Positions 38,154 to 47,954 of a stretch of 64,000 nucleotides of DNA are shown here, piece by piece. Under the pieces are notes generated by a model that was not told the DNA's origin, did no database searches, and saw only the letters and a list, made by a program, of their open reading frames with translations. The position numbers and the translations under genes were made by a program. Each line of letters opens with the position of its first letter. Position 1 is the first letter of the stretch. The stretch covers positions 16,769 to 80,768 of the forward strand of contig NZ_JASDDJ010000004.1 of the NCBI RefSeq assembly GCF_030407455.1, given 5' to 3'. The DNA is from Psychrobacter sp. 5A.1 (GTDB taxonomy: Bacteria; Pseudomonadota; Gammaproteobacteria; Pseudomonadales; Moraxellaceae).

Positions 38154-38177
38154 CCTTAAGATGATACGAGTTGTTCA

Positions 38178-38552
38178 ATGTTAAATTGGCTCGGTATTGC
38201 AGCGATTAATATGGCTATTGCCGTTGCCTTGGGCGCGTTTGGTGCACATGGTCTAGAAGGTCGTGTCAGCACTCAACAGCTTGAATGGTGGCAGACTGCA
38301 ACGCTATATTTATTTGTACATGCGCTTGGATTGTTGCTTGTTGGTTTACTGATTCGTCTGAAATACATGACTCAGACGACAGCTTGGCTGCTTCAAATTG
38401 GCATTATCATTTTCGCGGGTAGTCTGTACGCCATGACGCTTGGCGCCCCACGCTGGTTTGGTGCGATTACACCTATTGGCGGCATCCTCATGATTGCAGG
38501 TTGGTTATGGCTTGCGGTTTCTATGTTTCGATTGAAAGACTCGGCTCTTTAG
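38178..38552 (+). CDS. DUF423 small membrane protein (YgdD-like)
   Basis: A 124-residue protein with four predicted helices and the DUF423 signature ALGAFGAHGLEGR...WWQTATLYLFVHALGLLLVG and TPIGGILMIAGWLWLA. Function is unknown across the family. It starts 24 bases after rpoH and may be co-transcribed. Confidence 0.9.
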   Translation: MLNWLGIAAINMAIAVALGAFGAHGLEGRVSTQQLEWWQTATLYLFVHALGLLLVGLLIRLKYMTQTTAWLLQIGIIIFAGSLYAMTLGAPRWFGAITPIGGILMIAGWLWLAVSMFRLKDSAL

Positions 38553-38697
38553 ATTCGCGGTTCCTTCGTAGTTCAATGGCTATTAAAGATTGTTAGCTTA
38601 TGGTGTGAGTAGCGACATGAGTATTCGTAAATAAAACAAAAAATACGTATCGAACAGCGGGTACAAAGGAATTTTAAACTATTAGGGAGTATTTAAT

Positions 38698-38898
38698 ATG
38701 AGCACCATTACTGTCAATGGTAAAAGCTTACAAACCACCCATCAGACTGTGCAACTGGTCATCAATGAGCTTGGTCTTAGTCAAGGTCGCTATGCTGTAG
38801 AAGTCGACGGTGAGCTGATGCCAAAAAGCGAACTGACTCATTTACGGATCGTAGAAGGTATGAATATCGAAGTGGTACAGGCTGTCGGTGGAGGTTGA
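38698..38898 (+). CDS. thiS: Sulfur carrier protein ThiS
   Basis: A 66-residue ubiquitin-like protein ending in the obligatory Gly-Gly (AVGGG), whose terminal carboxylate becomes the thiocarboxylate used by ThiG. Core features: ITVNGKSL and the C-terminal VEGMNIEVVQAVGGG. AGGGAG precedes the ATG. It is not next to thiG, which lies about 26 kb upstream. A family A MITE starts 6 bases after its stop. Confidence 0.92.
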   Translation: MSTITVNGKSLQTTHQTVQLVINELGLSQGRYAVEVDGELMPKSELTHLRIVEGMNIEVVQAVGGG

Positions 38899-38904
38899 GT
38901 ATAC

Positions 38905-39079
38905 TAGGGCGTGTAGTCAATTCAAACGAGTGTACTCTAAATGGGCTAAAAACAGCTAAATTTTGCCAAACATCGTCAAATAATTGGTCAATATCTCGAT
39001 ATTATCTGCACTATTTTCCTCGTTTGACGGCAATTTATCTCATTTTTATCACCATTTTTAAAATGAGGACACGCCCTAA
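38905..39079 (-). repeat. MITE-like element, family A, copy 4
   Basis: 175 bases, ends GGGCGTGTAGTCA and TGAGGACACGCCC flanked by TA/TA; interior nearly identical to copy 3. It lies 6 bases after thiS and 7 bases before a family T element. Confidence 0.9.
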
Positions 39080-39086
39080 CAGCTCA

Positions 39087-39195
39087 TATAGTCAATCCAC
39101 TATAAAAGAGCGGCAGCGTTACCCTCACTTGAAGTATTCTATATACATCTACACTCGGTTGCCTTGTACCACTTTCAAATTGGATCAACTATAGC
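39087..39195 (-). repeat. Inverted-repeat element, family T, copy 2
   Basis: 109 bases with ends TATAGTCAATCCACTATAAA and, on the other strand, TATAGTTGATCCAATTTGAA. It matches copy 1 at 36280-36382 in reverse orientation. Confidence 0.8.
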
Positions 39196-39230
39196 AAGCA
39201 AGCTTTTGGCCACTTTAGATTTTTAGCACT

Positions 39231-39271
39231 AAAAAAGACCTCAACGCATGGTACGTTTGAGGTCTTTTTTT
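39231..39271. terminator. Terminator between thiS and hpf
   Basis: AAAAAAGACCTCAA and TTTGAGGTCTTTTTT pair around CGCATGGTACG; the flanking genes are convergent and either could use it. Confidence 0.85.
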
Positions 39272-39371
39272 ACGTTAATTACAAACTATGCAGCAGCTAC
39301 TTATAAATTTTTATTCTCTTAGTCTACTTTCACTAGCTTGTAACGTCAATCTTCACCATTTAACACTTCAA

Positions 39372-39752
39372 TTATGCGGCTGGTACCGCTTCTTCAGGGC
39401 TGAGATCCTGATAGCGACTATCACGCCCTGCACCCTGAGTCTTTTTGCGCTCTTGACGGGTTTTGTACTTGCGTACTTGTCTATCTAGCTTGTCTGCCAT
39501 CTCATTAATGGCTTTATACATATCATCTTCATACGCCTGGACAAACATTTCTTGACCTGAGACACGCATAATTGCTTCAGCTTTATGGCTCTTTTTACCG
39601 CCGTCACCAGCACCGCTGTTGTCTAACGATAAAATCACTTGAATACTTTGTATCTGATCGAAGTGACGCTCTACTTTTTCAAGCTTCTCGCGTACTGCTG
39701 TGTCCATGGCTTCGGTAACGCTGATATGATGACCACTGATAGAAACATTCAT
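39372..39752 (-). CDS. hpf: Ribosome hibernation promoting factor
   Basis: A 126-residue HPF/RaiA-family protein: N-terminal MNVSISGHHISVTEAMDTAVREKLEKVERHF and FVQAYEDDMYKAINEMADKLDRQVRKYK are characteristic. It binds the 30S decoding centre in stationary phase. The ~30-residue basic/polar tail is slightly longer than in short HPF but lacks a long-form C-terminal domain. It lies downstream of rpoN, the usual rpoN-hpf order. Confidence 0.92.
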   Translation of the reverse strand: MNVSISGHHISVTEAMDTAVREKLEKVERHFDQIQSIQVILSLDNSGAGDGGKKSHKAEAIMRVSGQEMFVQAYEDDMYKAINEMADKLDRQVRKYKTRQERKKTQGAGRDSRYQDLSPEEAVPAA

Positions 39753-40111
39753 ATTATTGTCCTTTTATTTATAACTCACAATCAACAGATGAGGTAGCAT
39801 TCTTGCTTTTATCATCCTGCCTTACCAATAACTACTCCAATGCCTCTAGTATTGTGTCGACGTATCCTTTTATCGTCTCCTTTATTAGTTGTAAATAAAT
39901 ACTATAAATTGGCGCTTGGTTTTTGTTGTTGGTATGACTCTAATTTGTCATGAAAATCGAATAGTAGCAAGACGTTAAATTGTAATTAAGTGTAACAAAA
40001 ACTGTTGTTTCTATCAGGTTTCTATATAATCAAAAAATTTTATTTTTTATATCTGTATTGCACTATACAGACAGGTAGCCATTAAGCTTATAGAAAGATG
40101 AACTTAGATAA
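39753..40111. other. Gap between rpoN and hpf
   Basis: About 360 AT-rich bases in which I see no gene, repeat or clear terminator. The hpf promoter should be here. Confidence 0.4.
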
Positions 40112-41764
40112 TTAATATTTCTGTTTGCGCTGAGTAGACGAGCCGATATTCATGGCTTCACGATATTTAGCCACCGTTCGTCTGGCAATATCGATACCAT
40201 CGGCTAATAGCTCGTTTTTGATACGGCTATCTGATAGGGGTTTTTTGGGATCTTCATCAGCAATAAGTTTTTTAATCATGGCGCTGATGGCGGTTGATGA
40301 AATATCTCCATCAGCACTACTCACATGCGATGAAAAGAAATGCTTTAGAGAAAACAGTCCTTGTGGCGTCAAAATGGTTTTGCTGGTGGTGAGGCGCGAC
40401 ACTGTAGACTCATGCAAGTCTACTTCTTCGGCGATTGCTTTTAAGATCAGCGGTTGCATGGCGGTCGCACCATGCTGCAAGAATTCTTGTTGGTAGCGCA
40501 CAATACTGGTCGCTACTTTGAGTAGATTTTGATTACGCTCTTCGATACTACGAATGAACAATCGAGCATCGGTGAGGTTTTCGCGCAGATATTGATTGTC
40601 AGGGCTGTCATCGCCGCGCTTGACTAAATTGGCATATTCTTGGTTTACGCGTAGTTTTGGTAGTGTGTCTGGATTGAGACGCACATACCAACCGTCCTCT
40701 TCTATCTCAGAATCACTTGTCGTCTTATGATGTCTGACAGGTGTGACCAACACATCTGGAATATCATAGCTTTCAGGCATCTGAGCATAATCGGGTTGAC
40801 TGGCCTGAAATAACAATCCTGGCGAGGCGTTTAAGGTACGTAATAAGGTAAGCGCAGGTGTGATATATTCTGGTGCAAGTCCCGTCCGTTCTGTGAGCGC
40901 TTTAATATTATTGCTGACTAAATGCTCGCTGGCTGACAACAGGGCTTGTGCTTCTTGCAGGTATTCGGTCTGTGCATCTAGTTTGGACAGCTGTATCGAT
41001 AAGCACTCACTCAAATTACGTGCTCCTACACCGACTGGATCACAGGATTGGACAATATGTAATACTGTCAGGATTTCTTCGTACTCAACGCGCTCATCCC
41101 ATTGATAGAAATTTGCCATCGTATCAAAGCTTTGTAGCAGCTCAGCTATATCGAGTCGAATAAAACCCATGTCATCCATGGCATCTATCAAATACTCTGC
41201 AATCAGCGTATCCGCCTCTGAAAGACGTTTGAAATTCAGCTGCCAGCGCACATGATCCTGAATGGTAGATGACGTACCACCTTGATAGCTATCAAAATCT
41301 TCATCACCCCTGCTATTGCCTGACCCTGTGGCGGCGGAGGCGTAATTGCCTGTATCAAAGTTACCTGTGTCGAAGCTATCGGCGCTAGAGCCATCTACAT
41401 CTATCGCACTGTCATCGATATTGGGTTGTTGAAGTTTGTCCAAACTATCACTGAAGCGATCACTGGTATCGTCGCTGTACTCCGCAGTCGTGTCAGACAC
41501 CGAGCTAAACGTGTCAGTGCTACTGCTCTGGTTCCAACTATCCAGTGTTAATGGCTCGCTTAATTCATCTGTATCATCGTCACTACTTTCGTATTCGTCG
41601 TCATTTTCGATACGTTCAAGTAGTGGATTGCTATCCAGCTTTGCCTGAACCTCTTGTGCGAGCTCAAGACTAGAGAGCTGCAGCAATTTGATGGCTTGCT
41701 GCATTTGGGGGGTTAGCTTCTGTGAGTTGCTCAGCGTGGTCGCCAATCCGAACGACATACTCAT
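40112..41764 (-). CDS. rpoN: RNA polymerase sigma-54 factor
   Basis: A 550-residue sigma-54. Region I is the Gln/Leu-rich LSNSQKLTPQMQQAIKLLQLSSLELAQEVQ, region II a long Asp/Ser-rich acidic linker (about 55-155), region III binds core and -12 DNA, and the C-terminal RpoN box ARRTVAKYREAMNI reads the -24 element. It needs enhancer-binding ATPases for open-complex formation. The acidic linker is longer than in E. coli (477 residues overall). Confidence 0.95.
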   Translation of the reverse strand: MSMSFGLATTLSNSQKLTPQMQQAIKLLQLSSLELAQEVQAKLDSNPLLERIENDDEYESSDDDTDELSEPLTLDSWNQSSSTDTFSSVSDTTAEYSDDTSDRFSDSLDKLQQPNIDDSAIDVDGSSADSFDTGNFDTGNYASAATGSGNSRGDEDFDSYQGGTSSTIQDHVRWQLNFKRLSEADTLIAEYLIDAMDDMGFIRLDIAELLQSFDTMANFYQWDERVEYEEILTVLHIVQSCDPVGVGARNLSECLSIQLSKLDAQTEYLQEAQALLSASEHLVSNNIKALTERTGLAPEYITPALTLLRTLNASPGLLFQASQPDYAQMPESYDIPDVLVTPVRHHKTTSDSEIEEDGWYVRLNPDTLPKLRVNQEYANLVKRGDDSPDNQYLRENLTDARLFIRSIEERNQNLLKVATSIVRYQQEFLQHGATAMQPLILKAIAEEVDLHESTVSRLTTSKTILTPQGLFSLKHFFSSHVSSADGDISSTAISAMIKKLIADEDPKKPLSDSRIKNELLADGIDIARRTVAKYREAMNIGSSTQRKQKY

Positions 41765-42057
41765 GGGCGGCTTCTTACATTCTAGTCTTAGTGATAGGGT
41801 GTTTTTTTGTCAGCTAAGGTCATGACTTAAACCTTGTCAGGACATGACGATAGCATTTTTTGCCACAATTTTGCTATGATAATTTATATTTTGTCCAAAT
41901 ATGTTTGGTTTAGCGCCTATACAAGGCTATTATCTTGGCATCAATATTAATAGCCAATCTATAAATAGGAACGGTCTGTTCGTTCTCGTGAGCACATTAT
42001 AATAAATAAGATACGGTGAATGACCGACACGGTTCCATATCTAATGGGAGTATTGTT

Positions 42058-42927
42058 ATGAATACAAACAGCCATAAGCTCAGCGTCGCTGCTATTCAAA
42101 TGAGCAGTCAGCAAGACATTGAGAGTAATTTAGCGAGTATAAAAGCCGCCATCACTGATGCACAGGCTCAAGGGGCTGAGCTTATCGTCTTGCCTGAAAA
42201 CTGCTGTAGCATGGGACAACAATCCGCTACTGCAGCGCGTTTTGATGAGCTATCAGCGACGATAGCAGGCTACGCACGCACGTATGGTATACATGTACTA
42301 GCCGGCTCGCTGCCCTGCCTTTATCGACCTGATGGCACCATCGTTCCTGATGGTAGATTACGCCAAGTGAGCCAGTTGTTTGCACCAGATGGCAAGCGAG
42401 TCGCACGCTACGATAAGATACATTTGTTTACCGCGACTGTGGCTGATAAGCATGGTAGCTATAATGAAGCGGCGACTTTTGAACCAGGAACACAGACCGT
42501 GATTGCGCCACTCGAAGCAGGCAATGCTGTCTATCAGCTCGGCATGATGGTGTGTTTTGATTTGCGTTTTCCCGCATTGGCGCAGCGTCTGCGACAAGCA
42601 GGTGCTGAACTATTGAGTGCACCCTCTGCCTTTACTTACTTAACTGGACAAGCGCACTGGTCGCTGTTATTACGGGCGCGTGCTCTAGATAGTCAATGTA
42701 TGGTCATTGGCGCAGCACAAGGTGGCGATCATCTCTACAAAGATGGTAGTACCCGTCAGACATGGGGACATGCAGCCATTACAGCGTTTGATAGTAGTAT
42801 TATCGCAAGCTATGACGATAGCGAACTGGATAAACAGTATGCCATCGTCATGGCGTCATTAGACAAGCAAGCGCAAGAACAAGGCCGCCAAAAAATGCCT
42901 ATTTTTGATTGCCATCGACTGGCATAA
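42058..42927 (+). CDS. Carbon-nitrogen hydrolase (nitrilase superfamily)
   Basis: A 289-residue amidase of the nitrilase superfamily, with catalytic Glu in VLPENC, Lys in RYDKIHLF, and Cys in MVCFDLRFP. It most resembles the Nit/YbeM branch that includes deaminated-glutathione amidase, but the substrate cannot be fixed from sequence. The ATG at 42058 follows GGGAG at 7 bases; an upstream in-frame GTG adds 14 residues without support. Confidence 0.88.
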   Translation: MNTNSHKLSVAAIQMSSQQDIESNLASIKAAITDAQAQGAELIVLPENCCSMGQQSATAARFDELSATIAGYARTYGIHVLAGSLPCLYRPDGTIVPDGRLRQVSQLFAPDGKRVARYDKIHLFTATVADKHGSYNEAATFEPGTQTVIAPLEAGNAVYQLGMMVCFDLRFPALAQRLRQAGAELLSAPSAFTYLTGQAHWSLLLRARALDSQCMVIGAAQGGDHLYKDGSTRQTWGHAAITAFDSSIIASYDDSELDKQYAIVMASLDKQAQEQGRQKMPIFDCHRLA

Positions 42928-42960
42928 ATTAGGAAATACAGTAGATTCCTTGTTTAATGA

Positions 42961-43980
42961 CTAAGTAGGATTTTTATCATTTTGAGCATGAGTTGCTCGT
43001 GGATGGGCGCGGTCATAGACCTGTGTTAATTTAGCAAAATCAACGTGGGTATAAATTTGCGTGGTGCTAATATCACTATGCCCAAGCATCTCTTGTACAG
43101 CGCGTAAGTCGCCACTGCCTGATAGCATGTGTGATGCAAAACAATGACGCAGTAGATGTGGATACATATTCTGTGCGATACCTGCACGGGTGGCAGCAAC
43201 TTTTAAACGCTGCTGCACTGCCCGTGTTGATAATCTGGTCCCGAGCTTTTCACTGATAAACAAGGCATTGTCCATTTGCTCTACCCAAAGATTACGATGC
43301 GGTAGGTAACGATTAATCGCTTCTGCGGCCTTTACGCCTAATGGCACTAGGCGTGTCTTATTACCTTTACCCGTGACGCGTACCCGCAAATCAGACAAGT
43401 CTACATCTGCCATATCGAGTGCAACCAACTCGCCAACTCGCAAGCCACTACTATAGAGCAATTCGAACATAGCTTTGTCACGCAACCATAATCGCGCTTG
43501 CTCTGGTGTATCAGGAATCTCTTGATCGAGTAGCTGAGTTAGTAAATCGACATCAGCAATAGAAGGCAGCGGTCTAGGACTGCGCTTCAGCTGATAGCCA
43601 GTGGTTGGGTTGATACGTGCTAGCGCTTCTTCAATCAGCCAACCATAAAAATGCCGAATCGCCGACAACTCTTGCTGAACACTGGCAAGCGCCAGCTTAT
43701 CTTCATCAAGGCGCTGACTGATATGCTGGGCCAGTTGGCGCTTATCACAACGTGTCCACGTTAGACGCTTACCACGCAAAAATAACGCCAGTTGGTTCAA
43801 ACCAGCGAAATAAGCAGTCAAAGTATGCGGCGAATGGTTGCGCACAGACAGTGTGTTGAGCCAACGATGCACAGGTGCTAGCAGCTCTCGTAACGCTGTG
43901 TCCGACTCTATAGTGGCTGCCAGCTCAGTAGATAGCCAAGGTGCTGAGCTCGCCGCCTGACTGTCTTTATCAATGGACAT
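42961..43980 (-). CDS. xerC: Tyrosine recombinase XerC
   Basis: A 339-residue site-specific recombinase that, with XerD, resolves chromosome dimers at dif. Catalytic residues visible: Arg in SSGLRVGELVAL, Lys in VTGKGNKTR, HLLRHCFASHML (His-x-x-Arg), LGHSDISTTQIYTHV (His and nucleophilic Tyr). N-terminal SAM-like domain at about 30-125. It follows dapF, the conserved dapF-xerC order, supporting XerC rather than XerD. Confidence 0.93.
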   Translation of the reverse strand: MSIDKDSQAASSAPWLSTELAATIESDTALRELLAPVHRWLNTLSVRNHSPHTLTAYFAGLNQLALFLRGKRLTWTRCDKRQLAQHISQRLDEDKLALASVQQELSAIRHFYGWLIEEALARINPTTGYQLKRSPRPLPSIADVDLLTQLLDQEIPDTPEQARLWLRDKAMFELLYSSGLRVGELVALDMADVDLSDLRVRVTGKGNKTRLVPLGVKAAEAINRYLPHRNLWVEQMDNALFISEKLGTRLSTRAVQQRLKVAATRAGIAQNMYPHLLRHCFASHMLSGSGDLRAVQEMLGHSDISTTQIYTHVDFAKLTQVYDRAHPRATHAQNDKNPT

Positions 43981-44026
43981 ATTAGAACCATCCTTGGCAT
44001 TTATACCATGTGCCTAATAACGGCTA

Positions 44027-44914
44027 TCAGCTATCAGCACCGGGTTTAAGTCCCGCTTGTGCCATCAGGCCATCTGGACTAAATACACCTTCATAGACGA
44101 AAGCGGTCGGTCCCGTCATCATAACTGAATAACCTGGCTGCCATTTGATAATCATGCTGCCACCATATAGCTGCGCGCGGACTTCCTCACCTTCATCGAG
44201 CCAGCCTTCACGTATACCAACAGCCACTGCTGCACAAGCACCCGTACCACAAGCTTGGGTCTCACCCACACCGCGCTCGTACACACGCAAACGAATGTGG
44301 CGCTGATTCATCACTTGCATAAAGCCCACATTGACGCGGTCTGGGAATGCAGGATGCGACTCAATTGCCTTGCCTAAAGTCTCGACCTCTGCATCGAGCA
44401 CGTCATCGACTTTTATTACAGCGTGCGGGTTACCCATATTGGCAACGTACAGCTGTACAGGCGTGCCATTTACATCAAGGTGATAGGTGTTTTGGATTTT
44501 GGTCGTCGCTCTTGGGCTAAAGGGAATCTCATCTGGCTCAAATTTAGGCTTGCCCATATCGACATCTACCCAACCGTAACGATCAGTAGTCAAAGAAATA
44601 ATACCGCTGGCCGTCTCAACACGTAGGCGCTGCTTGAACGACAGCTTACGTGCTTGCACAAAACGTGCAAAACAGCGTGCGCCATTGCCGCATTGTTCGA
44701 CTTCGGTGCCATCAGTATTAAAGATACGGTAACTGAAATCGACATCAGGGCGCATGGGTGGCTCGACCACGAGCAGCTGATCAAAACCAATACCTAGGTG
44801 ACGATCACCCAATAACTGCACCAAATCCTTGGTCAAATCTAGGCGCTGGGTCACTAAGTCGATGACCATAAAATCATTGCCCAAACCATGCATTTTAGTA
44901 AACTCTATTAGCAT
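44027..44914 (-). CDS. dapF: Diaminopimelate epimerase
   Basis: A 295-residue cofactor-independent racemase converting LL- to meso-diaminopimelate for peptidoglycan and lysine. The two catalytic cysteines lie in VEQCGNGARCFARF and QACGTGACAAVAVGI. MHGLGNDFMVID is the standard N-terminus. It sits between lysA and xerC on one strand. Confidence 0.95.
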   Translation of the reverse strand: MLIEFTKMHGLGNDFMVIDLVTQRLDLTKDLVQLLGDRHLGIGFDQLLVVEPPMRPDVDFSYRIFNTDGTEVEQCGNGARCFARFVQARKLSFKQRLRVETASGIISLTTDRYGWVDVDMGKPKFEPDEIPFSPRATTKIQNTYHLDVNGTPVQLYVANMGNPHAVIKVDDVLDAEVETLGKAIESHPAFPDRVNVGFMQVMNQRHIRLRVYERGVGETQACGTGACAAVAVGIREGWLDEGEEVRAQLYGGSMIIKWQPGYSVMMTGPTAFVYEGVFSPDGLMAQAGLKPGADS

Positions 44915-45162
44915 ATCTTTGATGTCCTATCCTATTTTTATGTATGCCTTATCTTAGCACGCTGTCAGATACAATCATAATAATACCAATCCCAAAAAAT
45001 ACGATTAGCGGTGTCAAACTTGTTTAGTCTACAGTGAGTAGTACTTGCACTCGTTTTCTTTGCTACTCCAATTTTTGTGAATGGTGTTGCCTTCAACTAA
45101 AGGCATGCCTTCAATTAAGAATCAGCTTTAATTAAAAAACACTTCCCTCAAAATCCAGTCAT

Positions 45163-45195
45163 AAAAAAACCCATTGTCATTATCACAATGGGTTC
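45163..45195 (-). terminator. Terminator after lysA
   Basis: AACCCATTGT pairs with ACAATGGGTT around a short loop and ends in seven T on the minus strand. It suggests that lysA and dapF have separate main transcripts. Confidence 0.85.
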
Positions 45196-45243
45196 TCTTC
45201 AATCATCAAATACGGCGATAGTTTTGGCTCGTCTTTAATAACC

Positions 45244-46620
45244 TTACTGCGCCTGCCACAACTCTTCATCTGCATATAATGATTCAATCGTTTCGCGCTT
45301 GCGAATAAGCTGATGATTATCGCCCGCCACCATGACTTCGCTAGCACGCGGACGTGAGTTGTAGTTGCTGCTCATGGTAAAGCCATAAGCACCTGCCCCC
45401 GTGATGGCCAACACATCGCCTGTGGCCAATGATAATAGGCGGTCTTTTGCCAAGAAGTCACCCGTTTCACAAATAGCGCCAACGATGTCCCATGGCTGCG
45501 TGCCATCCGTATCGATACCATCGCTAGGCAATACGCTTGGAATCACGGCCATTTCAGCTTGATATAAAGCAGGACGAATCAAGTCATTCATAGCGGCATC
45601 AACGATCGCAAAGTTCTTATGCTCAGTCGGCTTGAGTACGTCAACTTGAGTCAAAAGCACGCCAGCATTGGCAATGATACTACGACCTGGCTCAAAAAAC
45701 ACGGTCAAACCAAGTTCACTCAGCTTTGGCAACAATGCTTGGGCAAACTCATCGATAGATACAGGCGTCTCATCGATATAGCGCACACCCAAACCACCGC
45801 CCAAATCGATATGCTGTAACTCAATACCTGCGTCACGCAGGCTATGTATCAGCTCAATCACTTTATCTAACGCTGCGACAAATGGCTCTACCTCCGTCAA
45901 CTGCGAGCCGATATGACAATCAATACCAACGATGTCGATGTGTGATAAATCGGCCGCTTGCTGATAAACCGCTAGTGCGTCTTCGTGAGTGATACCAAAC
46001 TTGTTGTCTTTGAGTCCTGTCGAGATATACGGATGGGTTTTGGCATCGACGTTTGGATTGACGCGTAATGAGATTGGCGCAGGCTTATCAAGTGACTTTG
46101 CCACGTCATTGATTAAGGTTAGCTCGCTGATAGATTCAACATTAAAACAGCCAATACCTTGGGTCAGCGCGTATTCGATATCACTATACGTTTTGCCAAC
46201 GCCTGAGAATACCACCCGTTCAGCCGCCCCACCTGCCGCCAATACACGCATCAGCTCACCACGAGAGACAATATCAAACCCAGCACCTGCCTGTGCTAAA
46301 ACACCCAGCACAGCAAGATTGGAATTTGCTTTTACGGCATAGCACACTTGATGATTGAGGCTGGCGAAGCTATCAGTATAGGCTTGATAAACGTCCAATA
46401 TTGCCTGCTTTGAATACACGTAGCATGGGGTGCCGTATTGTTTTGCCAACTCATCAATACTGACCTGCTCCATGTACAGTGCATCGCCGCGATAGCTTAG
46501 CGCTGGCAAGTGAGCACTCAACGCTTTGGGATCAATATATAGCCCTTGCTCAGTTTGGATAGTAACGGATTCAACAGTGGCAGAATCGGTCAAGTCAGCA
46601 GGTAGTTCAGAATGACTCAT
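45244..46620 (-). CDS. lysA: Diaminopimelate decarboxylase
   Basis: A 458-residue PLP enzyme of the alanine racemase fold, making lysine from meso-DAP. PLP-lysine in VCYAVKANSNLAVL; glycine loop HIDLGGGLGVRY; EPGRSIIANAG; C-terminal ICETGDFLAKDR with the substrate-shared Cys-Glu. The first ~40 residues are extra relative to E. coli. Genes lptM, lysA, dapF and xerC share a strand. Confidence 0.95.
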   Translation of the reverse strand: MSHSELPADLTDSATVESVTIQTEQGLYIDPKALSAHLPALSYRGDALYMEQVSIDELAKQYGTPCYVYSKQAILDVYQAYTDSFASLNHQVCYAVKANSNLAVLGVLAQAGAGFDIVSRGELMRVLAAGGAAERVVFSGVGKTYSDIEYALTQGIGCFNVESISELTLINDVAKSLDKPAPISLRVNPNVDAKTHPYISTGLKDNKFGITHEDALAVYQQAADLSHIDIVGIDCHIGSQLTEVEPFVAALDKVIELIHSLRDAGIELQHIDLGGGLGVRYIDETPVSIDEFAQALLPKLSELGLTVFFEPGRSIIANAGVLLTQVDVLKPTEHKNFAIVDAAMNDLIRPALYQAEMAVIPSVLPSDGIDTDGTQPWDIVGAICETGDFLAKDRLLSLATGDVLAITGAGAYGFTMSSNYNSRPRASEVMVAGDNHQLIRKRETIESLYADEELWQAQ

Positions 46621-46728
46621 ATAAACATCTCTAATATAATCAGATTATCAAGGGTGGACATTAAATTCAGGTAGCAAGCAACACTATTTGGCCAAACCAG
46701 CATTCATAAAGAAATTGGCCATTAATAG

Positions 46729-47061
46729 TTAATAGTCGTTGGGATCGGCACTAGGCTCAGGCAACACCATCTGCTCTTCTAGATAGCGGGTTTTTTGATA
46801 GTTATCATCATCAATACTCGCAAAGGCGGCATCTTGTGGATGGCTGGTACTGCCAAGTACCGAAGCACTGCCCTCAATCGTTTGGCTATTAGCATCTGCC
46901 AAATACAAAGCACCTTTTTGCCCGCAGCCTGACAATCCTATCATAATAGCACTGCCGATAAATAAAGTCGCAATAGCGCGGCAATTGGTACGAGCCAATG
47001 AGTTCGTGTGCTGGGTTTTTGAGGGATGTCGTATATTTAAAGGGCGGTGTGTAGTAGACAT
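46729..47061 (-). CDS. lptM: Small lipoprotein, LptM-like
   Basis: A 110-residue lipoprotein. After a basic N-terminus and hydrophobic core, the lipobox and start of the mature part read LSGCGQKGALYLAD, the hallmark of the LptM (YifL) family, which helps LptD mature. The usual neighbourhood upstream of lysA/dapF agrees. The remaining ~50 residues are acidic and unrecognised. The N-terminal ~25 residues before the hydrophobic core are unusually long. Confidence 0.82.
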   Translation of the reverse strand: MSTTHRPLNIRHPSKTQHTNSLARTNCRAIATLFIGSAIMIGLSGCGQKGALYLADANSQTIEGSASVLGSTSHPQDAAFASIDDDNYQKTRYLEEQMVLPEPSADPNDY

Positions 47062-47548
47062 AGAATAGTTAACCTGTGAGCTTACAACGGTGTGATTGCG
47101 ATAAAAAATCGTGATAAATAGACAGCTAAATGCGCTGCTAATATGACTGTTTTAATCATAGCATTATTACACAAAGCTGTACGTATGCTGAATACGATTG
47201 AAGAACAAATTTGATTATGTTTGAGAGGCTGTTAGAACATCAGTCGGATTTTTATAGTAATATCGATTGCGATTTTTGAGATACAACCATCGCTTATGGG
47301 CATTTCGACAATATTTCTTACAATTTTTACGGGCGATAATGCAGTATTAATACCTCTAGTAATCGCTGTCAATCGTATCTAGAAACCATTGAATATACTT
47401 GATTTATCATCATGCCAGACGCTCAATAAAAGCCAATATTTAACCCTTACCCTTATCGTGGTGTAAATACAAAAATGTGTTACATTATATTCTGAGCTTG
47501 CGGCTATGATGAGGTACGGGCCTGCGATTCGTAGGTGCTATTATTAGG

Positions 47549-47604
47549 TACTGCTTGGTTAAATACTGTTTGGTTAAATACTGTTTGGTTAAATACTGCT
47601 TGGT
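47549..47604 (+). repeat. 15-bp tandem repeat, nearly four units
   Basis: Units TACTGCTTGGTTAAA / TACTGTTTGGTTAAA, twice / TACTGCTTGGT: three full units and one partial, differing at one C/T position. It abuts the family R element. Confidence 0.9.
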
Positions 47605-47609
47605 AAGTA

Positions 47610-47675
47610 TAAGGGTGTGTTTGATATTCACAAATAGTCTCTGTCAGTGCCATGGTCGAATATCAAACACGCCCA
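47610..47675 (-). repeat. Short inverted-repeat element, family R, copy 3
   Basis: 66 bases from AAGGGTGTGTTTGATATTC to GAATATCAAACACGCCC with the shared inner sequence in opposite orientation to copies 1 and 2 (CTGTCAGTGCCATGGTC). Confidence 0.85.
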
Positions 47676-47954
47676 AGATAAAGCGAGTAGTCCAAGCATG
47701 ACCGAGATCGGCAATGTACTTGCTTGATATGTCAGCATGGATACCGCTGATTTTTATTTACTCGGCGGTTATCAACCTCATCAATTCAATATAATAATGA
47801 CTTCGTATTTCAGCGGTGATTGTTCCCTACAGCACTTGCGATATCAGCGATGTAGAATTTGATGATAGTAGGACGTGGCAATAGACGTCTTTTTTATATC
47901 GAACGAACGATATAATTGATTTACCTTTTATAAAAACCAATCTAAGGATAGAGT

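Larger units (their letters stand above)
47062..47954. other. Long intergenic region between lptM and ackA
   Basis: About 890 bases without a supportable gene. It contains a 15-base tandem repeat (47549-47604) and a family R element (47610-47675). I found no frataxin (cyaY) gene, which often lies in this neighbourhood. A GAGGCTGTTAGAACATC at about 47223 looks like a single insertion-element end without a partner. Confidence 0.5.

Noticed and set aside
47220..47245. Possible insertion-sequence end near GAGGCTGTTAGAACATC
   Set aside because: No partner end, no transposase fragment and no repeat elsewhere in the window.
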